Assembly (NCBI GenBank): GCA_003584875.1
Contig: QVQD01000201.1
Location: 1-33,108, forward strand
Direction: 5' to 3'
Source: Methylococcales bacterium
Lineage (GTDB): Bacteria; Pseudomonadota; Gammaproteobacteria; Methylococcales; Methylomonadaceae
DNA: 33,108 bases
Shown here: piece after piece, positions 1-8,212 of the stretch
Layout: each line of letters opens with the position of its first letter
Position numbering within the stretch: the stretch's first letter is position 1
Program-made: the position numbers and the translations under genes
The notes under the pieces: model-generated
Told to the model about the DNA's origin: nothing
The model's database searches: none
The model's input: only the letters and a program-made list of their open reading frames with translations

Positions 1-1005
1 TAAAGCCCTATTGAGTTTTAATAAAGGCTTCTTAGAGCCACAACGTGGCTTTAATTCTTCAATTAATTCATCATATAAATTTTTATAATCTTCAAAACTT
101 TTATTATCTTTAGCTATATTCTTATTTACTTTATCTGAAAAGATTTTTCGAAATCCTTCATCGTTTAGTGCATTTTCTATAGGAAATGAATTTGCTTGCC
201 CGGTTTTACATACCGCTTCAGAATTGAAGAGATCATTTAACGTATCTTTATTTGTTAGATCGATATCTTGTTCACTATATTTTTTTATATGCTCACTTAA
301 CCCTTTCGCCCAACCGTTTCGAAGAACTTCATTTTCTTTAACTTTTATAGCAGCAGAAACTGCAATTTTTTTTAATTCATCATCCGTTAGCGTACGGAAT
401 GAAAAAGGTAGCATAGCTTTATCTATAACTTCTTCTAAAAAATGGGATAATTTATCTGCTTTATAAAAATTCTCTAATTCTGGGTAACGTTTAATTAAAT
501 CATCTTCTGCTTTAATCAAATTGTTATAACAAGTAATTAACGGAGTCTTTTTTATTTCGTAGCCTAATTTTTGATATGCTTCTATACTTTTTTTGTTTAC
601 AACACAGTACTTTTCTTTATTAACTCTATTCAAGTAAATAGTTGAAATACCTTTACCAAAACCGATTTTTAAATCCTCAGACCACTCTAACCACTTATCC
701 ACATCAAAATCTTTTTCGAAGGGCAATAAAACTTGTGATCTAAAATTATTGAAGTTATCAGATTCTTCTTCAAGATATTTTATTACATCATCAACATTCC
801 TTTGACCGAGTGACTGAATACCCCCTCCATCTCGGATGAACTTTTCAAAAAAACTAATGAATTCATCTTTTTTTAGACCATTTAAATACTCATAATTTAT
901 TTCATATTTATATGAATCTTCTTTTTTAGAATGGTGATCATTTTTATACCACTCATTAAAAGCAGTTATGATTTCTTTCATATTTTGTGGCAACTTACTA
1001 TTCAT
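1..1005 (-). CDS. Partial AAA/McrB-like restriction protein candidate (N-terminal 335 residues)
   Basis: An open frame of 335 codons runs from an ATG at 1005 to the window edge without a stop, so the C-terminal part is missing. Its ATG overlaps the TGA of the upstream helicase gene in an ATGA junction, so the two are probably co-translated. The visible part is rich in Lys, Glu and Asn. At about residues 114-145 a stretch with GFGKG, then IYLNRV, then YCVVN, then LGY resembles the helix-hairpin-helix-like segment (glycine loop, hydrophobic helix, 'Y-x-I-x-N') found N-terminal to the ATPase in many McrB-type AAA+ restriction proteins. No Walker motif is visible; it would lie beyond the edge. 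The gene is visibly more AT-rich than the helicase, which suggests separate acquisition. That it is a gene is well supported; the McrB-like assignment is inference. Confidence 0.6.
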   Translation of the reverse strand, partial: MNSKLPQNMKEIITAFNEWYKNDHHSKKEDSYKYEINYEYLNGLKKDEFISFFEKFIRDGGGIQSLGQRNVDDVIKYLEEESDNFNNFRSQVLLPFEKDFDVDKWLEWSEDLKIGFGKGISTIYLNRVNKEKYCVVNKKSIEAYQKLGYEIKKTPLITCYNNLIKAEDDLIKRYPELENFYKADKLSHFLEEVIDKAMLPFSFRTLTDDELKKIAVSAAIKVKENEVLRNGWAKGLSEHIKKYSEQDIDLTNKDTLNDLFNSEAVCKTGQANSFPIENALNDEGFRKIFSDKVNKNIAKDNKSFEDYKNLYDELIEELKPRCGSKKPLLKLNRAL

Positions 1006-4000
1006 CTGCTTCCTATATCAGTATTTATTGTTAATCTACAAAACAACCCAACCTTAGCCATTTGCGCCAAGCTATTGACCTTGCACTGTTCCAAACCTTC
1101 ATTAGACACAATAATCGCTAAAGCTTGTGCGCGTGAAACCGCGACATTGAGTCGATTAATATCCAAAACAAAATCTAAGCCTCTGGGGGATTCTTCAATG
1201 TCGCTGACCGCCATGGAGATAATAACCACTGGCGCTTCTTGGCCTTGAAACTTGTCAATAGTGCCGATTTTTAAAGTGCTGGCGAGCTTTTCTTTAAGCA
1301 GATTGACCTGCATGTTGTAAGGGGCAATCACCAGTATATCGTCATCGGTGATGGGGTTTTGTTGTCCATCTTTGTTGGTAAAAGTGCCAGTTTTAAGTTC
1401 AGCGATTAGTTGCTGTACTAGCTGTGCTTCTTCTACACTGCTTTGGCTATTGCCTTCATGCTCTACGCTGACACTCAAGATGCCATGGGCTTTAGTAATC
1501 AAACTGGGTTTAGGGAGGGTGATGGTTTGTTTGCTGTTGTCGGCATCGGCTTGTAATTTACCTTCGTAAACTATCTCAGACAGTGGTGCGCACACCTCAG
1601 GATGCATACGATATGTGCGTTCCAGAAAGATGCCTTTATCGTCTGGAATTACGGCATGAGCCATTAACATAAATTCTAAGGCAGAACTACCCGATAGACC
1701 TGGATGTGAGCCTTGTATGGGTTGCTCTAATTGCATTTGATCACCCATTAGAATGATGTTTTTGGCTGCGCCCGATACCGCCAGTAAATTAGCCAAGGCG
1801 ACTTGACTGGCTTCATCTACAAACAAATAGTCAAAAGGTTGTTCATAAACCATTTCTTTAGCAAAAGCATAAACTGTTGCGCCAATCACTTGAAAAAACT
1901 CATAGGGTTGTTTTTTAGTAAAACCCATTTTGGGTCTATAAGCCAGTTGAGGATATTTTTCGGTAGGAAACTTTTCTTCAAATAAGGTTTGATTCTTGAA
2001 ACCATCGACCTTTGCCATTGGTATATCAGGTGATGATTTTGATACGGGTTCTAATAAATTCATGATGGCGGCATGACTATTCGACATAATGCCTACGCGA
2101 CAACCTTCCTTGATGAGTTGCGTAATCACTTTTTCAGCCGTATAGGTTTTACCTGCACCCGGTGGGCCTTGTATGCACAAACAAGTTTCGTCCATGGCTT
2201 TAACGGCAGTAATAATAGCGGACAGGTAATCGTCGTTATCAGGGTATTGCCGGCGTGAAATGGGCAGGGGTGATTGTTGCCCTGTAAAGCGTGGCTTAGC
2301 TTGGTTAATAATAGTGGCTAATAACTTGGGCAATTGCCGCGTTTCAAAATAGGCTTCGGTAATTTCGCAGAGTCTATTTTCTAGGTTATCGGTATTTATC
2401 CGCGCTTCATCAGCGAACAAGGTGAGCGGTAGCTGTTGTAATGCGTCTTGTTGGTCGGCATTAATCACAAAGCTAATTTGACTATAATGAGCATCATGCT
2501 CGGTTAGGGTAATCTTACTGACTTTTGCACTGGTGTCTTTAATAGTCGCTGTCTCTAGTTTATCGGTGCGCAGCGGTTGGTCATTTTTAAACAGCGCGAC
2601 ACAACTGATCTTGCCATCATTTTCTTGTTGACTGGTCAGGCTTAGATCAAAAACCACGGTATCATCGTCAAACAATTCTGAATCGGTTTTTTCTGCGCGT
2701 TGTAAATAAGTGAAGATTTTGGGTTTACGTTCACGATCATAAAAATGCAGTAGCGATACCAGTAATTCTGCCTGTTTGTCTGCTTTTAAATCAGCGTGTG
2801 CTTCAAACTGATCAAGCAACGCTTGTTGGCGTTGAATAAGTGCCTGGCGTTTTTGTTCATTTTCTAGTTGTCTATCTGTTTTTTCTAGTTCTTCTTTAGG
2901 GATGACTTCGCCGGCATTAAAACAGATATTATTGTTTTGTTGTTGGTCTCTTAGCCAAACCACAAGTTCTAGCGTTGATTCACAATCATCTATATTATAC
3001 GAGCGGATTTCTTGCAGCGTTGTCCAAGCTTGCCAATCAAACTGATCGGGATTTTCCAACCAACTTTGATAGCCATTCGCTTGCTCATTCCAATTTTCTA
3101 AACCACCCTGTGCATGCCAGTTTTCATAAAATACGATGGAGTCACTCCCATTAGCGACTTCTGTATCGCGCTTGCCGCGATAAAGATGCTCTACACTTTT
3201 AATCGAATAATTGGGTTCACCTATTAATAGCCCGCTTTTAACCACTTTATATAAATCCACAAAGACATGATTAGCTAACAGCTGGGCAACTTGATCTTTT
3301 CTGGTTTGATAGCGGTTAACCATTTTATGGATGGCGGTGATTTCATACGTCGCATAGTGATAAATATGCAGAGTAGGATCTTGTTGCCAGCGTTGATAGG
3401 ACCAATCAATAAAGCCTTCAAAGGCTAGTTTTTCTTGGTTTTGATCATGCGCCCACCAATCTTTAAAGGCATATTCTTTGCCCTGCGCGGCGTTTCTATC
3501 TTCATAACTCACGCCCCATAAATATTCAAGCCCACCCGTTACTAAAGGATGTCCTTCAATATCAAAATAAATATCTAGCTTAGATTTGGGCGGTAAGCCC
3601 GATAAGCCTTTGCCATCATTAGGCTTAAGCACATCAAATAGAGGTTTATCTTGGCCTCTGGATGCAAGTTGAATCGCTGCTTGTGCTTTGAGTTTATCAA
3701 AAGTGTCAGACGAGATGCCTTTGATGTCGGGTTGTTCACTAATGGCTAATTCACTTAAGGTGCTTACGCCAATGTCTTGTAATTTTTTAATCTGTGATTT
3801 ACGAATATTGGCGACTAACGCTAAGCTGTCGGATTTTTTCAGTTGCTCTTTAGCAAAGCTACTCCACACACCAAAGTCACTACATAAGGCCAAATCAGGC
3901 ATCATGGACCAATCACCTTGAAAGTCAGTTTGTGCTTTTAAGAATTGTGTCTTTAAGTTTAGAAAATAAGGGTAGTAGGCCGCTAACCGATAAGTATCTT

Positions 4001-4532
4001 GCTTTTTATTCCCTAGCACGACTACAGCATGTTCTGGCACTTTGCCTTGTGCGGTTTCAAGCATCCAGCTATAGCAACACAATTGAATAATAAAATAAGT
4101 TTTGGTGGATAACGAGAGCTTGGTATCCCAAGCTTCGTAGTAATAATCACCTAAGTTTGAATGTCCGGCTTTTTTTATTAAAAAGTCAGCAGAGCCAGCA
4201 AAGTTGTCACGCTCCAAATACGCTTGAAAGATCACTTGATAACCCACTTGCATGGCTTTTATAGTCTCTGCCGCTCTGGTTTCTTTGTCTTCGCTTATTT
4301 TGCAGACATTATCTGCACCTAAGTCTTGTTTGAATTGTTCAAAATAATGACCCTCATGTTGTAAGCCTTTATCAGCTAACAAGCTCATCATTTTGTCTTG
4401 GTCTTTTTCAATGCCCGCTAGTTGTTCTGGTTTATCTACGGCTAAACGAGCCATCCAAGAAGCAAAGGCTGAGCGTTCAAATAAAACTAAATCTGAGGGC
4501 GAATAAGTGTAAGTGTTTAGATTTTTATACAT
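1002..4532 (-). CDS. TM0106-type RecB-like nuclease / DEDD exonuclease / SF1 helicase fusion
   Basis: A 1176-residue three-part enzyme acting on nucleic acid. Residues 1-300 form a RecB/Cas4-like PD-(D/E)xK nuclease: GSAD with D116, then D136-T-K138, then a Q-x3-Y-x2-ML signature near 149-156. Residues about 320-545 look like an RNase H-fold DEDD exonuclease (YprB/RNase_H_2 type): D-I-E-G-H-P, later HYATYE, and YNIDDCEST. Residues about 770-1160 are an SF1 (Dna2/Upf1-like, AAA_11/AAA_12) helicase: GPPGAGKT near 788, DEAS near 905, MGDQMQLEQP, ERTYRMHP, TIDKFQGQE and a LNVAVSRA arginine-finger motif near 1131. It leads a likely two-gene operon with the AAA/McrB-like gene. This architecture is a known but poorly characterised bacterial family; a role in DNA defence or repair is inferred from the partner gene. 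Confidence 0.9.
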   Translation of the reverse strand: MYKNLNTYTYSPSDLVLFERSAFASWMARLAVDKPEQLAGIEKDQDKMMSLLADKGLQHEGHYFEQFKQDLGADNVCKISEDKETRAAETIKAMQVGYQVIFQAYLERDNFAGSADFLIKKAGHSNLGDYYYEAWDTKLSLSTKTYFIIQLCCYSWMLETAQGKVPEHAVVVLGNKKQDTYRLAAYYPYFLNLKTQFLKAQTDFQGDWSMMPDLALCSDFGVWSSFAKEQLKKSDSLALVANIRKSQIKKLQDIGVSTLSELAISEQPDIKGISSDTFDKLKAQAAIQLASRGQDKPLFDVLKPNDGKGLSGLPPKSKLDIYFDIEGHPLVTGGLEYLWGVSYEDRNAAQGKEYAFKDWWAHDQNQEKLAFEGFIDWSYQRWQQDPTLHIYHYATYEITAIHKMVNRYQTRKDQVAQLLANHVFVDLYKVVKSGLLIGEPNYSIKSVEHLYRGKRDTEVANGSDSIVFYENWHAQGGLENWNEQANGYQSWLENPDQFDWQAWTTLQEIRSYNIDDCESTLELVVWLRDQQQNNNICFNAGEVIPKEELEKTDRQLENEQKRQALIQRQQALLDQFEAHADLKADKQAELLVSLLHFYDRERKPKIFTYLQRAEKTDSELFDDDTVVFDLSLTSQQENDGKISCVALFKNDQPLRTDKLETATIKDTSAKVSKITLTEHDAHYSQISFVINADQQDALQQLPLTLFADEARINTDNLENRLCEITEAYFETRQLPKLLATIINQAKPRFTGQQSPLPISRRQYPDNDDYLSAIITAVKAMDETCLCIQGPPGAGKTYTAEKVITQLIKEGCRVGIMSNSHAAIMNLLEPVSKSSPDIPMAKVDGFKNQTLFEEKFPTEKYPQLAYRPKMGFTKKQPYEFFQVIGATVYAFAKEMVYEQPFDYLFVDEASQVALANLLAVSGAAKNIILMGDQMQLEQPIQGSHPGLSGSSALEFMLMAHAVIPDDKGIFLERTYRMHPEVCAPLSEIVYEGKLQADADNSKQTITLPKPSLITKAHGILSVSVEHEGNSQSSVEEAQLVQQLIAELKTGTFTNKDGQQNPITDDDILVIAPYNMQVNLLKEKLASTLKIGTIDKFQGQEAPVVIISMAVSDIEESPRGLDFVLDINRLNVAVSRAQALAIIVSNEGLEQCKVNSLAQMAKVGLFCRLTINTDIGSR

Positions 4533-4671
4533 AGGTGACTCAACAATTAATGTTTTAAAATAGTCATCATTGAATTTGTCACTATGATGACTGTATCGTT
4601 ACTTAGCTTTTTTTGTAATGACCTAACAGTAGATCTAATCACGGATCCCTCAATGTTACATTTTCTAATGT

Positions 4672-4795
4672 AGCTGTAGGCCGGAATAAGACTACCCAAG
4701 CGTAGCGCGTGGTAGCGTTTCCGGCACAGGAGCATTGTCTATGCCGGAAACGCTTTACTCGCTGTCGCTCGAAAGCCTTATTCCGGCCTACAGCT
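4672..4795. repeat. REP-like nested palindrome
   Basis: Two perfect 19-bp inverted arms, AGCTGTAGGCCGGAATAAG at 4672-4690 and its complement at 4777-4795, enclose a second perfect 13-bp stem (AGCGTTTCCGGCA at 4714-4726 with 4742-4754). The outer arm resembles enterobacterial REP heads (CTTAT-CCGGCCTAC). The element lies just upstream of the helicase gene and past the end of the repeat-protein gene. Open frames across it are artefacts of the palindrome. Confidence 0.8.
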
Positions 4796-4838
4796 TATTT
4801 GATAGCTGCTTCTACCAGCTATCATGGCAATACCTAGC

Positions 4839-5378
4839 CTACATATTTTCTAACCTAGATTTGGCTAACTGTACAACATGTGGATCAGTGTGCGTCAGTA
4901 ATTTCTTAAGTATCTTTTTTGGGGCTCTGTAATTATCAGCCAAACTAGCAACGACTGAAGGGTCTTCATGACTAGCTAGCAAGTTGGCTAATTTGATAAC
5001 ATCGGCTTCTTGAAATGTTTCAACATCTCTAGCAATCGATTGCGCTATGTTTACATCTAAATTGATTAACTTTTCAAGCACTTCATGGCTTACATGCTCT
5101 CTAAAAGCATTTGATCTTAATAAATTTCTCAATACGGACACTGAGGTATCTTTTTCTAAAATATCTAACACTTCTGCGCTTAAATGGTCTTTATAAGCTA
5201 AATTTTCACGCACATTAGAAGCTGGATGTTTTGCCGCTAGTAGAAAAAAGTCATTGCTGTCGTCATGGTCTGGATAATTATTGATAATATCTGCAAGGGC
5301 ATCATAAGACAGAGGTGCAGTAAAAACCTCTTTGCCATCTTCGGTAGCCTGTATAGTAAATTGTATATTTGAACGCAT
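4839..5378 (-). CDS. Leucine-rich-variant (LRV)/HEAT-like repeat protein
   Basis: A 179-residue protein of no known function. After an N-terminal segment (about 1-45) it consists of helical repeats of about 24-30 residues, each beginning with a pattern like D/H-P-x3-V-R-x2-L-A and continuing with a Leu-rich helix pair; at least four units can be followed to the C-terminus. This is the pattern of LRV or HEAT-like scaffolds, which bind other proteins; no catalytic motif is visible. The ATG at 5378 is chosen because an AGGAGA ribosome site lies 8 bases upstream; a frame extension to 5411 lacks one. No signal peptide or membrane segment, so cytoplasmic. It stands alone, separated from the helicase gene by the REP-like palindrome. 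Confidence 0.8.
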   Translation of the reverse strand: MRSNIQFTIQATEDGKEVFTAPLSYDALADIINNYPDHDDSNDFFLLAAKHPASNVRENLAYKDHLSAEVLDILEKDTSVSVLRNLLRSNAFREHVSHEVLEKLINLDVNIAQSIARDVETFQEADVIKLANLLASHEDPSVVASLADNYRAPKKILKKLLTHTDPHVVQLAKSRLENM

Positions 5379-5665
5379 TTGTATTTCTCCTAAAGTTATT
5401 AAAGAAATCAATATACTAAAAGCTGATCACCTTGTTTGATTACGCAGAATCAGTTTAAAATTGATATTGTATTAAATAATTGTTACAGGGCTTTTATTTA
5501 AAGCTTGGTTTATTATTTCTCATTAATACGACAAATAATGACCTATTTAGTTATTGAAAGTTATTTATGATTAATAGCTTTGATTGCCTAGGTATGGGGT
5601 AGATATGAATAGCGCCATTAGCGTGGTGCGATACCTAATAATCGCGTGAACTTTTAGAGTAGCCA

Positions 5666-6013
5666 ATGAAAAGTATTTATGTCACTAATGAACTGAATCG
5701 GCTTGTTAAACTGATTACCAATAATCTTCAGGGCATTCACTTGAGACTGTGAAAGTATTATGATTTTAGCTTCCCCCTTTGTAAAAGGGGGACTGAGGCG
5801 GATTTTTGTGTTATGGGCTACTGATATTTAATGATTATTTTTAATAGATCAAATCTCCCCTAACCCCTCTTTGCTAAAGAGGGGAAATAAAAAGAATACT
5901 TTCACAGTCTCTTAAGCTCTATTACTAAAACGGTAGATAGCGTCAGTAAGCGCACTCTTCAGCGGCGCTTAGCAACACCGGTATACTTTGCTCGGCTTGT
6001 TTTGCGGATTTAA
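5666..6013 (+). pseudogene. Small helix-turn-helix gene interrupted by a MITE
   Basis: An ATG at 5666 opens a frame of 25 codons up to 5740, ending in LQGIH, and then runs into the 169-bp MITE at 5743. Directly after the MITE, from 5912, the same reading resumes (LSSITKTVDSVSKRTLQRRL) and stops at 6011-6013. Joined, the two parts give a peptide of about 58 residues that looks like a winged helix-turn-helix of the 'xxGIxLSxI...V-x-KRTLQRRL' kind, as seen in small regulators and at the C-terminus of some Fic-type proteins. After RRLA the reading no longer looks like that fold, so a second lesion or truncation is likely. The join is seen directly; the family is inference. The 200 bases from 6014 to the sirtuin gene hold nothing else I recognise. 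Confidence 0.55.
5743..5911. mobile_element. MITE copy 1 (169 bp)
   Basis: Non-autonomous element with perfect 17-bp terminal inverted repeats: GAGACTGTGAAAGTATT at 5743-5759 and its complement at 5895-5911. Inside are two G/C-run hairpins, CCCCCTTT-AAAGGGGG near the left end and CCCCTCTTT-AAAGAGGGG near the right end. A second copy of identical length lies at 16278-16446. It encodes no protein. The flanks give at most a 2-bp target duplication (TT). Confidence 0.85.
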
Positions 6014-6213
6014 AAATAGATAAAACTTAAGCCTTTAACGGTATCTCATCTTAAGTTGATAGCCCACAAAAGCAATTTAATAAGTCATTATTTGTCGTCA
6101 TACATGCTGATAATAAGGCTGTCCAAAAAAGGATGCTTTAACTATTCAGAGATATTGCTTTAGCAATAGCGTTATCTTCATGATCACTACAATCTACTTT
6201 AAAAGGTTATTTA

Positions 6214-6975
6214 ATGTTTGCCGATACTTTGATTGAAAAACTACAAAAATCCCAACACCTAGTTATTCTTACTGGTGCGGGAGTGTCTGCGGAATCTGGC
6301 ATAGCGACCTTTCGAGATGCGTTAACGGGCTTATGGAAAAAATATGATGCTGAAACCTTAGCCAGTGAACAAGGTTTTAGAGCTGATCCAGCCTTAGTTT
6401 GGGGTTGGTATGAATGGCGGCGTAAACAAGTTTTACAAGCCAAGCCTAATCCAGCCCACTACGCTATTGCTCAACTAGCTGAACAGTTGCCAAAAGTCAC
6501 GTTAATGACTCAAAACGTTGATGATCTTCATGAACGAGCGGGCAGTCACAATGTTTTGCACTTACATGGCAGTTTGCATCAGCCCCGTTGCTTGGATTGT
6601 GATCAAGCTTATGATTTACCAAAACAGGCTGACTCAAAAAACACTAGTAATGTGGAAAGCCGTATTGATCCACCTCATTGTTATGATTGCGATGGCCCGA
6701 TTCGACCAGGTGTCGTTTGGTTTGGTGAACAACTACCTGTTAATGTTTGGAAGTTAGCCCAAGAAGCCTGTCGAGAATGTGACTTAATGCTGGTTATTGG
6801 CACCTCTGGTGTTGTTTGGCCAGTCGCTGATTTGCCTAATTTTGTTAATAAGGATCGAGGTTGTGTTGTGCAAATTAATCCTAACATCACCAGTCTTAAT
6901 GGGCTAGCTAGTTATAACTTATCGGAAAAAGCAGGTGCAATATTGCCTAAACTTTATGCTGCTGCATTTACTTAA
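6214..6975 (+). CDS. cobB: Sir2-family NAD-dependent protein deacylase (CobB type)
   Basis: A 253-residue sirtuin that removes acyl groups from lysines with NAD+ as co-substrate, giving O-acyl-ADP-ribose and nicotinamide. Seen: NAD-binding GAGVSAESGI (21-30) followed by FRD, TQNVDDLHERAG (99-110), catalytic His118 in HLHG, zinc ligands C126, C129, C156 and C159, RPGVVWFGE (164-172) and GTSGVVWPVA (196-205). Tyr66 and Arg69 (Y-x-x-R) match the pair that in SIRT5/CobB-class enzymes accepts succinyl and malonyl groups, so desuccinylase as well as deacetylase activity is expected. The ATG is preceded by AAAAGG. It is a single-gene unit on the strand opposite to its neighbours. Confidence 0.92.
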   Translation: MFADTLIEKLQKSQHLVILTGAGVSAESGIATFRDALTGLWKKYDAETLASEQGFRADPALVWGWYEWRRKQVLQAKPNPAHYAIAQLAEQLPKVTLMTQNVDDLHERAGSHNVLHLHGSLHQPRCLDCDQAYDLPKQADSKNTSNVESRIDPPHCYDCDGPIRPGVVWFGEQLPVNVWKLAQEACRECDLMLVIGTSGVVWPVADLPNFVNKDRGCVVQINPNITSLNGLASYNLSEKAGAILPKLYAAAFT

Positions 6976-7163
6976 ACAGCAAGCTCCTAGTGATCAGGGT
7001 CTGATTTGGCAGTATTAAGAGGAGACTTATATATGTTCGCAATTAAGTAAAATTATATTGATGCTATTTTATGCTTGGGATGGGGGGTTAATATCGGTCT
7101 TTTTTATGACTGAAAGGTTGGCAATTATTGCGGTTTATTGTGATCTTTTATTTATATTTGCAA

Positions 7164-7278
7164 CATGAAAAATTTTAGGCATAAAAAAAGCACTCCGACT
7201 AATTGTAAGTGCTTAATTCATTTGATCTTTGGTGGTGGGTCGTGCGCGATTCGAACGCGCGACCATCGCATTAAAAGT
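7164..7278. repeat. Left direct repeat: 3' part of tRNA-Lys plus terminator (att-like)
   Basis: 115 bases that match 8906-9020 at 112 positions. It contains the terminator hairpin (7183-7214) and bases corresponding to the tRNA-Lys 3' end up to the anticodon stem (7233-7278); the 5' half of the tRNA is absent, so no tRNA is made from it. Weaker similarity continues further left (a shared GTTGGCAATT near 7112 and 8858). This is the typical scar of an element inserted at a tRNA 3' end. Confidence 0.85.
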
Positions 7279-7445
7279 TCGAGTTTAATCTATATCAAAA
7301 ACTGCATACTATTTATAACTCTCTATAATCAATATGATTGCATACATTATAAGGAGTGAGAAGTTGTTTAAAAGAGTATAAAGAATTATGAGCCACTGTA
7401 GTTTTTATTTTCTTGTAAGCCAAGTTTTGACTCACTATTGTTTGA

Positions 7446-7874
7446 CTAGTGCGCATAAATACCCCCATGTAGTTGCCAGAAATCAGCTGGAGTAATAATT
7501 GAATAAAGCTCTGACAATGCCAGTAAGTCCTTATCGCCTGTAACAAGGTAATTAGCGTTTGCTGCTAAAAATGTACCAAGAACAGGTTGGTCAGCGGCAT
7601 CACGCAGAAGTGGTTCGGAAGCTTGAATTGGATCAACTAGGTCTGCAAGAAAAGCCAAGCTATCAACAAAATCTCGAATTTCAAGACTTGACCAGCCTAG
7701 ACGATGATTCATTCTTGGTAGAACGCGGTGTAGCTCATCCAAAATATATTGGGAAAGAATGACCTCGATGCTTCCACTACGCCAAGCAGATACGATTTTC
7801 CCAGGTATCGAACTTGGATAGGCTGTCCCAGATAGTAAAACGTTAGTATCGAGGACAATACAAATTTGTGACAT
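7446..7874 (-). CDS. PIN-domain toxin (VapC-like putative RNase)
   Basis: A 142-residue PIN-domain protein, probably the toxin of a type II toxin-antitoxin module that cleaves RNA using Mg2+ or Mn2+. Visible acidic residues of the active site: D9 in LDTNVLLSG, E47 in LDELHRVL, D92/D95 in RDAADQPVLG, and D114/D116 in VTGDKDLL. The whole protein is one compact domain of normal length for the 'PIN family putative toxin component' group. It starts 2 bases after the stop of the antitoxin gene, so translation is probably coupled. It lies inside the tRNA-Lys mini-island. The RNA target cannot be read from the sequence. Confidence 0.88.
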   Translation of the reverse strand: MSQICIVLDTNVLLSGTAYPSSIPGKIVSAWRSGSIEVILSQYILDELHRVLPRMNHRLGWSSLEIRDFVDSLAFLADLVDPIQASEPLLRDAADQPVLGTFLAANANYLVTGDKDLLALSELYSIITPADFWQLHGGIYAH

Positions 7875-7876
7875 AG

Positions 7877-8152
7877 TTAGAATTTGGCATGTCTGGTGTC
7901 TGAAACAAGAGCATCAATTTCACTGAGACCTTCTTCTTCAGGTATGACGGCATAAACATCCGCTATTTGTTGGCTTAGTGCATCAAACTTAGTTTTAAAT
8001 CGACGTATCCGATCAAATAATTGAGCGTCTACCAATGCCGCCACTGGTTTCCCATCTTTTTTGATTAATATCGAATCATGTCGATATTGAACTTGATTCA
8101 GCATTTCCCCTAGATTTTGACGAAAAACAACGGCATTTACTTCATTGATCAT
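7877..8152 (-). CDS. Phd/YefM-family antitoxin
   Basis: A 91-residue partner of the PIN toxin. The N-terminal half has the Phd/YefM fold pattern: a strand (NAVVFRQNLGEMLNQV), a basic turn, then SILIKKDGKPVAALVD, which forms the DNA-binding dimer. The C-terminal part (about 50-91) is acidic and likely wraps and blocks the toxin active site. The antitoxin gene is first in the pair, as usual. A perfect 12-bp inverted repeat lies 28 bases upstream of its start and is the obvious autoregulatory operator. Confidence 0.85.
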   Translation of the reverse strand: MINEVNAVVFRQNLGEMLNQVQYRHDSILIKKDGKPVAALVDAQLFDRIRRFKTKFDALSQQIADVYAVIPEEEGLSEIDALVSDTRHAKF

Positions 8153-8179
8153 ATTGGCTACACCTTAATTTTAAAGATT

Positions 8180-8212
8180 AAATCATATTGATCATAATGG
8201 TCAATATGATTT
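8180..8212 (-). promoter_or_regulatory. Palindromic operator of the toxin-antitoxin pair
   Basis: Perfect inverted repeat AAATCATATTGA (8180-8191) and TCAATATGATTT (8201-8212) with a 9-base spacer that itself carries a related TGATCA-like core. Its place directly upstream of the antitoxin gene fits autorepression by the Phd-like antitoxin dimer or toxin-antitoxin complex. Site seen; function inferred. Confidence 0.6.

Noticed and set aside
4547-4735. 62-residue minus-strand frame starting in the REP-like palindrome
   Set aside because: It runs through the palindrome and an AT-rich spacer, has no ribosome site and its sequence is that of the repeat.
7233-7278. Second tRNA-Lys gene
   Set aside because: Only the 3' part up to the anticodon stem is present; the D arm and 5' acceptor strand are missing, so no tRNA can form.
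7165-7359. 64-residue plus-strand frame across the left tRNA-Lys repeat
   Set aside because: It is antisense to a copy of the tRNA and terminator and has no protein-like character.
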